Assembly: GCF_001625085.1 (NCBI RefSeq)
Contig: NZ_BDAW01000002.1
Location: 62,001-126,000, forward strand
Source of the DNA: Nocardia acidivorans NBRC 108247
Lineage (GTDB): Bacteria > Actinomycetota > Actinomycetes > Mycobacteriales > Mycobacteriaceae
Direction of reading: 5' to 3'
DNA: 64,000 nucleotides
Shown: positions 1-8,961 of the stretch, piece after piece
How positions within the stretch are numbered: the stretch's first letter is position 1
Layout: each line of letters starts with the position of its first letter
Notes under the pieces: generated by a model
Told to the model about the DNA's origin: nothing
Databases searched by the model: none
The model's input: only the letters and a program-made list of their open reading frames with translations
Translations under genes and position numbers: made by a program

Positions 1-1
1 G

Positions 2-871
2 GTGGTGGCGGGGACCGCAGGGGCAGCTTGGGTTCGATGGGGCCGCGGCGACGATCGACAAGCTGCTTCGCCGCAGTACACGATTGCTCAGATGCGTGAA
101 GCTGACGCATGCGCATGGCTGCGCTCGGCGCTGGGTGACTCGATTCCGGCCGGACTCGCGCCGAGTTGGCCGACAAACGTATCGAATTGGACTCTGACTG
201 CGTCATGGGTCTGGGGATGTGACGCGAATGGGGGCGCGAAACAAACGCTGTCGTTCGAGCCAGGCGCGTACGTGTCCGGCTTCGTTCGAACGGGTGCCAC
301 CGCAGCAGGGTGGCCGATTCTCGGAAGCCAGGATGCCAGTACCTGTGAGCGCGCTTTACAGCCCACTGGCGCGGAGCAGAAGTGGGGACTGATAGTCAAA
401 GTCAGGAGCCCGAGCCAGTGCGCGCTCGCCGATTATGTGCTGACTCGACTTTCGTCGGTGACCGACCTGCCACGCACTGCCGATGCCGATCAATCACTTG
501 CGCGGGTGGACCCATGCGCACTGGTTGACCGAACACCCCTGGATTCGCAGGTTGGCCCGCTGCCGGTCGGCCCCACAGAGGACTCCGCTCATACCTGCGT
601 CTGGGAGGGAACCTCCGAAGTCGCGGTCAACCTCCGGCTGGTTGTACCCAAACCGTCGGCTGATCCTCAGATCGACCTCGGTGAGGGTCGGCGACTGCTC
701 GCGCCGAAAAGTACCGTAGCGGCCATCTGCACACGACTCTATTCGTACCGTGACGTCGCGAAGCAGATAGAACAGGTAGAGATTCAAGTCCACGGGAATG
801 ATGACAATGAAGCTCACTGTGCCGCAGCCGAATCCATTGCCAGATCCGTGGTCGACAAGCTGCCGAAGTAG
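2..871 (+). CDS. DUF3558-like (lipo)protein, 5' end outside window
   Basis: Two-repeat cysteine-containing extracytoplasmic protein of unknown function. About 289 residues are visible and the frame is open to the left edge, so the first GTG seen is probably not the true start and a signal peptide/lipobox is expected upstream. A DPCALVD motif in the second half and a Cys-Trp-rich pattern resemble DUF3558-type actinobacterial lipoproteins. The degraded gene at 16590-17523 is a paralogue: it shares the spaced pattern of a WGC segment, a Gln-x-Trp-Gly segment and a V-D-x-C-A-V motif, and there the lipoprotein signal peptide is still visible. It lies just upstream of another lipoprotein gene and the eccE/eccA pair, so a role at the cell surface near the ESX machinery is possible. 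Function is unknown and the family name is from memory. Confidence 0.6.
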   Translation: MVAGTAGAAWVRWGRGDDRQAASPQYTIAQMREADACAWLRSALGDSIPAGLAPSWPTNVSNWTLTASWVWGCDANGGAKQTLSFEPGAYVSGFVRTGATAAGWPILGSQDASTCERALQPTGAEQKWGLIVKVRSPSQCALADYVLTRLSSVTDLPRTADADQSLARVDPCALVDRTPLDSQVGPLPVGPTEDSAHTCVWEGTSEVAVNLRLVVPKPSADPQIDLGEGRRLLAPKSTVAAICTRLYSYRDVAKQIEQVEIQVHGNDDNEAHCAAAESIARSVVDKLPK

Positions 872-1030
872 CGGGCGCACGCACCCGTCCCCGCTCGAGT
901 GACGCCTACCGAACTGTTCAAATATGCCCGAATCTATAGTGCTTGGGTATCCCGTTGGAGGGCTCCACCGTGTCCGGCGATGGGTTGTGGCGCAGTACGC
1001 TCTTCTCGTGAAGGCCAGATAGACGCGATT

Positions 1031-2188
1031 ATGAAGTTGCACAGGGTGATTCGGTGTGGGGTGCTGGGGTTGTGCGCTGTGCTGGGGGCGGTGGGGTGTG
1101 GACGGGTGGTGGCGGGGGCGCCGGTGGCGGGGGAGGTGGATATTCGGGGGTTGGATGTGGGGGGTTATTCGGTGGATCCGGTGGATTTTCGGCGGGTGGC
1201 GGTGGGGGATGACGGGGTGGGGGTGGAGTTGGCGATTGTGCGGTTGGCGGGGGGTGTGCCCACGGGGGTGGAGATCGAGCCTCGGTTGGGGAATGAGTTG
1301 GCGGGGAGGGCTATTCGGGGGAGTGGGGATGTGGATCCGCTGTTACGGTCGATTGTCGAGCGCAATGGGATGATGTTCGGGTTCGGGATGGCTGCCACGG
1401 CGGTGCCCGATACCACGCGGGTGCGGGTTACCGTGTTGCAGTTTCCCGAGCCCGGCGCGGCGCGGACGGCGGCCATCGAAGCGGAGGCGGCGGGGTTCGG
1501 GTCCGCGCCGAAGGTCAGTGCGCCGGTCACGCTGGACTGGTATCCGGATGCGAAAGCGCATTGGCGGCAGGATGTTCCGGCGCTGGATGCGGCATTGGCG
1601 CGTGGAAACTATTTGATTGTGGTGAATGTCGCGCGGCCGGAGCCGAATCTCACTGTGTTGCAGGAGCTCACCAAGCGGGCCATTGCGGCGCAATTGCCTT
1701 TGCTGGATAAGCTGCCGCCGCTGACGGCACGGGAAATGCGGCAGCAGGGGTATGACCCGCAGGACATGTTGCGGCGATCGCTGCACGCGGGGGAAGATCT
1801 GGCGCCGAATTTCGATCAGGAGGCGGTGTTCGATGCGCGCGGATTTCGGCATGTGGCCGCGGATTCGGCGCTGTGGGGGCGATTGCTCGAGCTCGGTGGA
1901 ATCGATGCGGTGGCACGGATTTCCGGGGGCGGGCTGGTGGCGCGGGCGCGCGATGACAAGGCGGCGGACGCGGTGCTGAACGAAATGCGGGCGGGCGTGC
2001 GGCCGGCTGATCCGCCGCCGGGGGTTCCGGAGGCGTTCTGTGCCGAAACCGCTTCGGCCACCGAGCGATTCACCTGCACCGTGCGGTCGGGGCGGTATGT
2101 GGCACAGGTGGCCAGTGCGCAGGTGCGGGACGCGCATCAGCGTGCGGCGGCGCAGTTCGCGGTACTGGTGAACAGCGGGTGGACATAG
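1031..2188 (+). CDS. DUF7373-type lipoprotein
   Basis: Predicted lipoprotein of 385 residues. The start is placed at the ATG at 1031 because it opens a typical lipoprotein signal peptide (MKLHRVIRCGVLGL, then a hydrophobic stretch ending AVGC). A GTG at 899 in the same frame would add 44 residues that do not look like a signal peptide. The mature part shares an extended pattern with the lipoprotein at 62244-63455: a VDIRGLDVG start, an NGM-F-G segment, a D-x-MLRR-L motif, and a C-terminal GRYVA followed by DAHQRAAAQ-A-L-NS. The family resembles the Nocardia DUF7373 group (name from memory). It is convergent with eccE. The first 350 bp are extremely G-rich on the coding strand (GGG, GTG and TTG codons), unlike the neighbouring ESX genes. 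Confidence 0.75.
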   Translation: MKLHRVIRCGVLGLCAVLGAVGCGRVVAGAPVAGEVDIRGLDVGGYSVDPVDFRRVAVGDDGVGVELAIVRLAGGVPTGVEIEPRLGNELAGRAIRGSGDVDPLLRSIVERNGMMFGFGMAATAVPDTTRVRVTVLQFPEPGAARTAAIEAEAAGFGSAPKVSAPVTLDWYPDAKAHWRQDVPALDAALARGNYLIVVNVARPEPNLTVLQELTKRAIAAQLPLLDKLPPLTAREMRQQGYDPQDMLRRSLHAGEDLAPNFDQEAVFDARGFRHVAADSALWGRLLELGGIDAVARISGGGLVARARDDKAADAVLNEMRAGVRPADPPPGVPEAFCAETASATERFTCTVRSGRYVAQVASAQVRDAHQRAAAQFAVLVNSGWT

Positions 2189-2190
2189 TC

Positions 2191-2230
2191 GTGTGGATCC
2201 CGGCCACAAGCACGCCGGGATGACGAGGGC
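2191..2230. repeat. imperfect palindromic intergenic repeat, copy 1
   Basis: An ATCCCGGC arm (2197-2204) and a GCCGGGAT arm (2214-2221) flank a 9-base loop, just behind the stop of the lipoprotein gene and before the convergent eccE end. Nearly the same sequence occurs at 54082-54120, in the corresponding position behind eccB. It may act as a terminator, but its recurrence suggests a dispersed REP-like element. Confidence 0.6.
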
Positions 2231-2269
2231 GGCGGGCTGACGAGGCGGGGCTTGTGCGTGGATGCTCGG

Positions 2270-3988
2270 TCAGTGGGTCGCGCCGATGTAGTGCTGTTCG
2301 GTGGGGGTGGTGACCAGCTGGGCGGTGGTTCGGGTGGCGGGGGTGTGCACCGTGACGGTGTGGGGGGCGTTGGGGTGCTGCACGATCGTCACGTCGGCGT
2401 CGGGCTGGTAGTGCTGCGGGAGGCGTTCGTGCAGGGTGACCACCGTGGCCGAACCCGGCGGGGTGGTGGAGGGGACGCCGTCGAAGACGATGACCGTGGC
2501 CGCGGGATGCGGTGCGCGGGCGGTCATGGTGCTGTTGCGGGAGCTGTGCGTCACCGAGGAGGCCAGCGAAAGCGCGTGTGCCGCACCGACATTGTTGACC
2601 ATGCGTTGCCAGGCTCCGGGGCGGGCGGTGTGCACCACCGCGCCCGCGCCCAGCGCGATGGCGCGCAGGATGACCTGCTGGGCCAGGTGCAGGTCCGAGA
2701 TGATGTCGATGCGCCGGGAGCCGTCACCGATGAGCGGCACGGCCACGCCGCTGCCCGAGGCGTCCGCGCCGATCAGCTGACCGCAGCCCGCCGTGGGGAC
2801 GGTGATGTCGGCCAGGGCGCTCACCGGACCGCGGTGCGTGGCCGAGCGCAGTTCCTGTGCGCCGAACGCCAAAGTATCTGTCAGCGCCCACAATTGGCGC
2901 TGGGGCAGCGGACGGAGCCCGTTCACCGGCGGCTCGTCCATGGTCTGGGGCGTGTCGTAGCGGACGCGGGCGTCGACTTCGATGAACTCGTCCTTGCGAT
3001 CGCCGTCCGAGCCGGAGGCCGCGGCGGGGCGCAGGCGCACGGTGACCGTGGTGGCCAGGCTGCGCACCGACCAGACCGCCGCCAGGCCGTCGGCGGTGAA
3101 CAGGCTCGGGTCGATCTGGAAGCTGGTGAGGTGAACGCCGTTGTGTTCGAGGGAGTTCGGGGTTTCGACGAACTCCTCGAGCGGGATGCCGCGGGTCAAT
3201 TCGCGGGTGGCGGCGGTCATTTCGGCGGTGGTCAGCACCGAAGCGGTAATGCCCCGGGCCGCAAGCCGATTCGCCACCCGGCGGGTGGCGACGATCGCCG
3301 CGCGCAGCGCGCCCTCGGGACCGCCGCCGCGGTTCTGCACGGCCTTGGAGTTGGCCAGCGGGTTCAAACGCAGCACCAGCCACACGGTGCGATGCGCGAT
3401 GGCCGGTAGCGGGCCGAGGATTTCGTCGTACAGCCGCCCCAGCGGGGCGATGCTCGCCGCGTATCCGGACAGTACGGCTTCGGTTCCGGCGGTGCGGGTG
3501 CCGGTGCTGATCACATCGGCCGAATCCAGTTCGACATCGTATTGCCGCAGGCACGAGGCGATCTCGGCCAGCGGCAGCAGCTGATCGGTGCTCAGCGAGC
3601 CGCGGCGCAGCAGCGTCAAGGTGTCGGGCGGGGTGTCGATGCGCAGCATGGTGGTGAGCAGCGTTCCGTCCCAGCGCAATCCGTAGCTGCCGCCATCGGG
3701 CAGCGGGACGTCGAACTGCTTGGATTCCTCCACCGGGCGACGGCGGGCCTGCCGCCAGCGGTATGCCACCCAGCGGCCCAGCCGCATGCCGATCGGCTTG
3801 CCGCCGACCGGGGCCAGGCCGATCAATACCGGCACCACGCCCGCCAAAAGCGCTGCCCACCATGGCGTTTTGGCGGCCACCGCCACCAGCGAGGCGAGCA
3901 CGCCGACCAACCCGACCGGGATCACCAGTCGCAGCGGCAGCACCCGGAACAGCCACAGATCGTCCGACCGCAGTTCCGCGTCGTTCAC
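2270..3988 (-). CDS. eccE: type VII secretion protein EccE (locus 1)
   Basis: Membrane component of the ESX secretion complex, about 572 residues. Two N-terminal transmembrane segments (within roughly residues 15-65, rich in V/L/A) are followed by a long periplasmic domain with the conserved HRTVWLVLRLNP region and an AGCGQL segment, both of which recur in the second EccE at 50873-52486. The GTG at 3988 is preferred over a TTG at 3997 because a G-rich ribosome-binding sequence lies upstream of it. It is downstream of eccA on the same strand with a 69-bp gap that contains a threefold repeat. In mycobacteria EccE sits at the periphery of the EccB-C-D-E membrane complex. Identification rests on the family pattern and the surrounding eccA/D/C genes. 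Confidence 0.85.
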   Translation of the reverse strand: MNDAELRSDDLWLFRVLPLRLVIPVGLVGVLASLVAVAAKTPWWAALLAGVVPVLIGLAPVGGKPIGMRLGRWVAYRWRQARRRPVEESKQFDVPLPDGGSYGLRWDGTLLTTMLRIDTPPDTLTLLRRGSLSTDQLLPLAEIASCLRQYDVELDSADVISTGTRTAGTEAVLSGYAASIAPLGRLYDEILGPLPAIAHRTVWLVLRLNPLANSKAVQNRGGGPEGALRAAIVATRRVANRLAARGITASVLTTAEMTAATRELTRGIPLEEFVETPNSLEHNGVHLTSFQIDPSLFTADGLAAVWSVRSLATTVTVRLRPAAASGSDGDRKDEFIEVDARVRYDTPQTMDEPPVNGLRPLPQRQLWALTDTLAFGAQELRSATHRGPVSALADITVPTAGCGQLIGADASGSGVAVPLIGDGSRRIDIISDLHLAQQVILRAIALGAGAVVHTARPGAWQRMVNNVGAAHALSLASSVTHSSRNSTMTARAPHPAATVIVFDGVPSTTPPGSATVVTLHERLPQHYQPDADVTIVQHPNAPHTVTVHTPATRTTAQLVTTPTEQHYIGATH

Positions 3989-4032
3989 AGCGCCCAATCC
4001 CCGTTCACAGCACCAGCCAACTCGTTCACAGC
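3982..4032. repeat. three direct repeats CGTTCACAGC spaced 20-21 bp
   Basis: Identical 10-mers lie at 3982-3991, 4002-4011 and 4023-4032, between the eccA stop and the eccE start. On the minus strand each reads GCTGTGAACG, and the eccE start GTG is part of one of them. A related CGTTCACA lies at 5934-5941 upstream of eccA. The 20-21 bp period is two helical turns, which would suit a regulator binding on one DNA face. Simple local duplication is the alternative. Confidence 0.5.
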
Positions 4033-4057
4033 CAAGCCCCCTCCGTGCGTAGACAAG

Positions 4058-5893
4058 CTAGTCGGCCGCTGACGACAGACCCAGCGAACTCAGCAGCGTC
4101 TGCAATGCCGCCTTCATATCCGGCGCCTCGATGCGCATGAGCATCGAGGCGTCGATCTGGCTCAGGTCGATGGATTCGTCATTGGCGAGCCGGAATTCGC
4201 GCTCCTCCTCGGCCGCCTCGATCAGGTTGCGGATGAAGCGGCCGTTACCGGCGACATCCACACCGCGGCGCGGCTGGCCGCTCTGATCGGTGCTCTCCAG
4301 GTCGTACAGCTTCTGACAGGTCTTGACCAGCTGCTCCATCGCCCCCTCGGACAGTTCCGAATCCCGCTTCAGCGAAATGACCTGGCCGATCTGGCCGAGC
4401 TCCTCCGCGGTGTAGGAGGGGAATTGCACACGCTTGGCGAATCGGGAGGCCAGACCGTCATTGGCGGCCAGGAAGCGGTCGATCTCACCGTCGTATCCGG
4501 CGATGATCACCACCAGCCGATCGCGGTCATTCTCCATCCGCGCCAACAGGGTGTCCACGGCTTCGCGGCCGAAGGCGTCGCCGCCCGAAAGCCCCTGCTG
4601 GATAAGGGTGTACGCCTCATCGATGAAGAGCACACCGTCCATGGCGGTGTCGATGAGCTTCTCGGTCTTGATGGCGGTGGAACCCAGATGCTGGCCGACG
4701 AAGTCCGAGCGCTTGGCCTCGACCACCTTCTCGGTCTTGAGAATGCCCAGGCCGCAATAGATTTTGGCGACCACCCGCGCGATGGTGGTTTTACCGGTGC
4801 CGGGCGGACCGGTGAAGGCCAGATGCTGCCCGCGGGCGGAGGCCGAAAGCCCCTTCTCCGCACGGATTTTCGCCAGCTGCGCACTCGACTGCAATCGAGC
4901 GACCTGGGTTTTCACCGCGGTCAGGCCGATCTGCCTGTCGAGTTCGGCGCGCGCCTCCTCGAGAATCCTCTTGGCGCGGTCCTCGTTCTCGGCCTGCCGC
5001 TTCTCCTCCAGCGACGGCGCGGACGCCGGATCCCATTTATCGGTGCGCGCCTCGATCACCTCCTTGGAGGTGACGGTGATGCGGTAGGTCCGATCGCGCA
5101 TGGCGGCGGTATTGGCCTCGAAATCCGGCGCCTGCGAATACACCTTCTCGAACAGCGCCTGCGCCTCATCGGCCTCGCCGGTCTCGCGCAGGCACAGGCC
5201 GCGGCAGAACATGGCCGCGGTGCGGGCGGCCGGAATCGGGCCCGCCTCGGCCTGTTCCATGCGCCGGATCGCCTCGCCGAACAATCCCAGCTGCGCGCAC
5301 GCTGTGCCCACCATCACATGTGCGCCGGCGGCCAGATAGGGATCCTCCCAGCCCTCCGAACCCGCGAGCACGGTCATCACATCGGACCAGCGCTGGGTGT
5401 TGTAGTGCAGGATGCCGCGCACGTATTTGCTGACCCGGCCGTCGATTTCGAAGTCGGGTTCACCCGAGCGCGCCCGGCGATGCTGCTCGAGTTCGTTGAG
5501 CACGGTCTCGGCCTCGTCGAACTGTTTGTCCGCGATCAGATGCGCGGCGTACGCGAGCCAGATCTCGGTGAAACTGGCCAGCGGGTAATCGATGTAGAGA
5601 CCCGGCAGAAAACGTCCAGCAAGCACCCGGGGCGGTAGCCCCAACCGCCGCTGTTCCCGTCCCAGGGAGATGGTGCTGCACTTGTAGAGGTTGTGCAGAA
5701 CGTCCTTGGTTACCTCACCCGCTACCGCCCGGCCCAACCAGGCATCGCACATGGTGGGATCCCACTCGGTCGCGCGCTGAAAGGCCAGCTTCGCGTAGTC
5801 GAGGTCCTTGTTGGACTCCTGCCCGTCGATGCTCAACCCCAGAGAGAGCACCCCCGCGTCGAAGGCGCGTTGGGCCTGGCGAGTGTCGATCAT
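4058..5893 (-). CDS. eccA: type VII secretion AAA+ ATPase EccA
   Basis: Cytosolic AAA+ ATPase of ESX systems, 611 residues, close to the usual EccA size. The N-terminal half (about 1-280) is a TPR-like helical domain, and the C-terminal half is a CbxX/CfqX-type AAA+ module with Walker A GPPGTGKT at about 362-369, Walker B LFIDEA near 420 and an arginine-rich sensor region. The ATG at 5893 is chosen because the extra 25 residues of the longer frame are unlike the family, whereas MIDTRQAQRAFDAG is a typical start. It is divergent from eccD and upstream of eccE. ESX-4 loci classically lack eccA, so its presence marks locus 1 as a non-ESX-4 type. Confidence 0.92.
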   Translation of the reverse strand: MIDTRQAQRAFDAGVLSLGLSIDGQESNKDLDYAKLAFQRATEWDPTMCDAWLGRAVAGEVTKDVLHNLYKCSTISLGREQRRLGLPPRVLAGRFLPGLYIDYPLASFTEIWLAYAAHLIADKQFDEAETVLNELEQHRRARSGEPDFEIDGRVSKYVRGILHYNTQRWSDVMTVLAGSEGWEDPYLAAGAHVMVGTACAQLGLFGEAIRRMEQAEAGPIPAARTAAMFCRGLCLRETGEADEAQALFEKVYSQAPDFEANTAAMRDRTYRITVTSKEVIEARTDKWDPASAPSLEEKRQAENEDRAKRILEEARAELDRQIGLTAVKTQVARLQSSAQLAKIRAEKGLSASARGQHLAFTGPPGTGKTTIARVVAKIYCGLGILKTEKVVEAKRSDFVGQHLGSTAIKTEKLIDTAMDGVLFIDEAYTLIQQGLSGGDAFGREAVDTLLARMENDRDRLVVIIAGYDGEIDRFLAANDGLASRFAKRVQFPSYTAEELGQIGQVISLKRDSELSEGAMEQLVKTCQKLYDLESTDQSGQPRRGVDVAGNGRFIRNLIEAAEEEREFRLANDESIDLSQIDASMLMRIEAPDMKAALQTLLSSLGLSSAAD

Positions 5894-6047
5894 CGTAGTC
5901 GAACCCCGAATTCGTTGAACCTGGTTAGGCTTTCGTTCACAATCCCCATCCACACGGGCGGATCGCACAGTTGCGGACAGTCGGATACATTATGGTTAAC
6001 CGCCCTGGGCGGGCAACTGTTACGAGGGTGAGGGAGCAGTTCAGCAA

Positions 6048-7523
6048 GTGACCGCACAGTCGATCAGCGGCTTGGGCGCCGCTGAACCCGAATTGTGCCG
6101 AGTGTCCGTCATCGGGGGGAACACCCAGCTCGACGTCGGTCTACCGGCAAACGCGCCGATCGCCGCCTTCATCGGCGATCTGGTCAGACTTATCGAATCT
6201 CGGAATCCGGATCCACTGGGCGGCGAAGAAGGGGGAACGCCGCTCCAGCCGCAACATTGGACGCTGGCCAAACTCGGCCGCGATATGATCGCGCCCAGCC
6301 AGACGCTCAATGACGCCGAGATCTACGACGGTGAACTGCTGGTGCTGCGGGCCGTCGCCGCCAAGGAAGCGCCCGCGCTCTTCGACGATGTGATCGACGC
6401 GGTCTCGCGGCTCACCTCCGAGGAGTTCCGCGGCTGGTCGCCCGCCTCGGCGCGCTGGACCGGACTCTGCGCGGCCATCGTCGCCACCCTCTTCGCACTG
6501 CTGCTCGGCGCCGTATCGCGCGGCGCCGGAGACCAATTCGTCGCACCGGCCATGCTGCTCGGCGGCGCGGTCGCCGCGCTGGTGGCGGCCATGATCGCCG
6601 AGCGCAAATACGCGGACGAGTTGACCGCGACCGTACTCACACTGCTGCTTCTGCTGCTCACCTTCGGCGGCGCGGCGCTGGCGGTGCCGCATGCGCTGGG
6701 CGCGCCGCACGTATTGCTCGGCGCCAGTGCGACTTTGCTGGTCGCGGTCATCGGCTACCGGTTGATCCGCACCGGCGCGGCCATTGTCGCCGCGGCCGTC
6801 ACCCTCGCGATCTTCCTCGGCTGCGCGGCCGCGGTCCGCATGGGCTGGGACACCGCCACCCCGAAACTCGCTGCCGGAGTGCTGGTCGCGTCGATTCTGC
6901 TGCTCTCGGCGGTACCGCGACTGGCCGCCATGCTGGCCCGGCTCCCGGTGCCGCCGGTGCCGACCGCCGGTGCGGCCATCGATCCGGCCGATCATGAACC
7001 CCGTCCGACCATCGAGGGCATCGGCGCCATCGGCGCGACCGTGCTGCCCTCGGCGCACGGGCTCGGTATGCGCGCCCGCGTCGCCAATCAGTTCCAGACC
7101 GGCATGGTGGTGGGCGCGGCGCTCGGCGCGACCTTCGGCGCGGTGGCCGCGGCCGATCCGCTGGGCGCCTCGCGCTGGCAGGGCATCGCGCTCGCCGTTG
7201 TCGTGGCGATCATCCTGTGCTTGCGCGGGCGGGCCTTCGCCGATCTCACCCAGGCCACCGTCCTGATCGCCGGTGGCGCACTGACTTTCGTGATTCTGCT
7301 GGTGGCGCTCGCCCTGGCGGACGACGGTATGCCGCTGGTCTCGGCCGGATTGCTGCTCGCCTTCGCGGCGGCCGCCATCGTCTTCGGCGTGATCGGTCCG
7401 CACATCGAGGTGACCCCGGTGACCCGGCGCTTCAATGAGATCTTCGAATACGGCCTGATCGTATCGATCGTCCCGCTGGTGCTATGGCTAGCCGATGTCT
7501 ACTCGATGGCGCGCAACATATGA
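6048..7523 (+). CDS. eccD: type VII secretion integral membrane protein EccD (locus 1)
   Basis: Polytopic channel component of the ESX inner-membrane complex, 491 residues. The first ~95 residues form the ubiquitin-like domain (RVSVIGGNTQLDVGLP), followed by about eleven hydrophobic segments that fill residues 135-490. The GTG start follows a purine-rich leader (GAGGGTGAGGGAG). The 3' end overlaps the mycP start by ATGA (7520-7523), which indicates translational coupling. It is the first gene of the plus-strand eccD-mycP-eccC operon and is divergent from eccA across a 154-bp promoter region. Confidence 0.92.
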   Translation: MTAQSISGLGAAEPELCRVSVIGGNTQLDVGLPANAPIAAFIGDLVRLIESRNPDPLGGEEGGTPLQPQHWTLAKLGRDMIAPSQTLNDAEIYDGELLVLRAVAAKEAPALFDDVIDAVSRLTSEEFRGWSPASARWTGLCAAIVATLFALLLGAVSRGAGDQFVAPAMLLGGAVAALVAAMIAERKYADELTATVLTLLLLLLTFGGAALAVPHALGAPHVLLGASATLLVAVIGYRLIRTGAAIVAAAVTLAIFLGCAAAVRMGWDTATPKLAAGVLVASILLLSAVPRLAAMLARLPVPPVPTAGAAIDPADHEPRPTIEGIGAIGATVLPSAHGLGMRARVANQFQTGMVVGAALGATFGAVAAADPLGASRWQGIALAVVVAIILCLRGRAFADLTQATVLIAGGALTFVILLVALALADDGMPLVSAGLLLAFAAAAIVFGVIGPHIEVTPVTRRFNEIFEYGLIVSIVPLVLWLADVYSMARNI

Positions 7524-8944
7524 GATCGCCGGGGGGCGGCTGGGCTCGGATCGTCTGCGCCACAGCTGTTCTCGGCGCCGCGCTGCTGAGCCCGCAGGCT
7601 GTGGCCGCGGCCGAGCTCACGCCGCCGAAGATCGACGACGGCGCGCTCGGGCAGGCGCAGGCGCTCAGCGGTAAGGCCGCCCCGCCCGATGTCACCGAGA
7701 AGCAGCACTTCTGCGCCGAACCCCTGATGACCGGCTCCGCGCAGAAGGACGAACCGCTCGCCCAGCGCGTGCTGAACCTGCCTGCCGCATGGCAATTCAG
7801 CACGGGGGCGGGGGTCAAGGTCGCGGTGATCGATACCGGGGTGACCCGGCATCCGCGCCTCGGCCCGGTCCAGGCGGGTGGGGATTACGTCTCCGCCGAC
7901 AGCGACGGCACCGTCGACTGCGATGGGCACGGGACGCTGGTCGCCGGAATCATCGCCGCGCGGCCGAGCCCGGATGACGCCTTCGTCGGGGTCGCGCCGG
8001 ACGCGGAGATTCTCTCCATCCGGCAGAACAGCGAAATGTACAAGGCCAAGGATCAGAACAACGGCGATCAGCCGGGCAAGATGACCAGCGGCGGCTACGG
8101 CAATGTGCTCACCCTCGCCGCATCGGTGGTGCGCGCGGTGGATATGGGCGCGAAGGTCGTCAATCTCTCGCTGGCCGCCTGTTCCAGCCCGGGGGACTCC
8201 GCGGACGCGGCCATGGGCGCGGCCGCCAAATACGCCTACGACCGCGACGTCGTGGTGGTCGCCGCCGCCGGAAATGTGGACTCCGCCATCGGATGCGGCA
8301 CCCAGAACGACGGAACCGGTTGGGGCAAGGTGAAAACCGTGGCCAGTCCGGCCTGGTTCAGCCCGTATGTGCTGACCGTGGCCTCGGTCAACTCCGACGG
8401 CAATCCCTCCGATTTCTCGCTGCACGGCCCGTGGGTGGGGGTGGCGGCGGTCGGAACCAAGATCACGTCATTGGATAACAAGCCCGGCGCGTCCGGACTC
8501 GTCAACACCACCGGATACAACGACAAGGGCGAGGCGCAGTCCATCAATGGCACCAGCTTCGCCGCGCCGTACGTCTCCGGATTGGCCGCGCTGTTGCGCG
8601 CGAAATTCCCGGATATGTCCGCGCAGCAGATCATGGACCGGATCACCCGCACCGCGCACGCGCCCGGTCCCGGCGCGGGGCGCGACGACCGCATCGGCTA
8701 CGGACTCATCGATCCGCTGGCGGCGCTCACCGCACAGCTGCCCGCGCAGCCGATCGGCGTCGGCGCGAATACCCCGCATGCCTTCCCCGCCCCCGAAAAG
8801 CCCGCCGGGCCGGACGCTTTGCCGCGTCTGGTCGCCGTCATCGGGTCCATCGTCTGTCTCGCCGCGCTGGGAATCGGTCTCGCACTGTCGATTCCATTCC
8901 GGCGCGCTCGCCGCGACGACGAGCTGCCCGACCTCGATTCGTAA
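7520..8944 (+). CDS. mycP: type VII secretion-associated serine protease mycosin (locus 1)
   Basis: Membrane-anchored subtilisin-like protease, 474 residues from the ATG that overlaps the eccD stop. An N-terminal signal peptide (hydrophobic core around residues 10-28) precedes the S8 domain with catalytic Asp105 (VIDTGV), His137 (DGHGTLVAG) and Ser346 (NGTSFAAP). A single C-terminal transmembrane helix lies near 433-455, followed by a basic tail. The full triad is present, so activity is expected. Mycosins are needed for ESX complex stability and for trimming substrates on the outer face of the membrane. Confidence 0.93.
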   Translation: MRSPGGGWARIVCATAVLGAALLSPQAVAAAELTPPKIDDGALGQAQALSGKAAPPDVTEKQHFCAEPLMTGSAQKDEPLAQRVLNLPAAWQFSTGAGVKVAVIDTGVTRHPRLGPVQAGGDYVSADSDGTVDCDGHGTLVAGIIAARPSPDDAFVGVAPDAEILSIRQNSEMYKAKDQNNGDQPGKMTSGGYGNVLTLAASVVRAVDMGAKVVNLSLAACSSPGDSADAAMGAAAKYAYDRDVVVVAAAGNVDSAIGCGTQNDGTGWGKVKTVASPAWFSPYVLTVASVNSDGNPSDFSLHGPWVGVAAVGTKITSLDNKPGASGLVNTTGYNDKGEAQSINGTSFAAPYVSGLAALLRAKFPDMSAQQIMDRITRTAHAPGPGAGRDDRIGYGLIDPLAALTAQLPAQPIGVGANTPHAFPAPEKPAGPDALPRLVAVIGSIVCLAALGIGLALSIPFRRARRDDELPDLDS

Positions 8945-8961
8945 CGACCGGAGAAACACTC

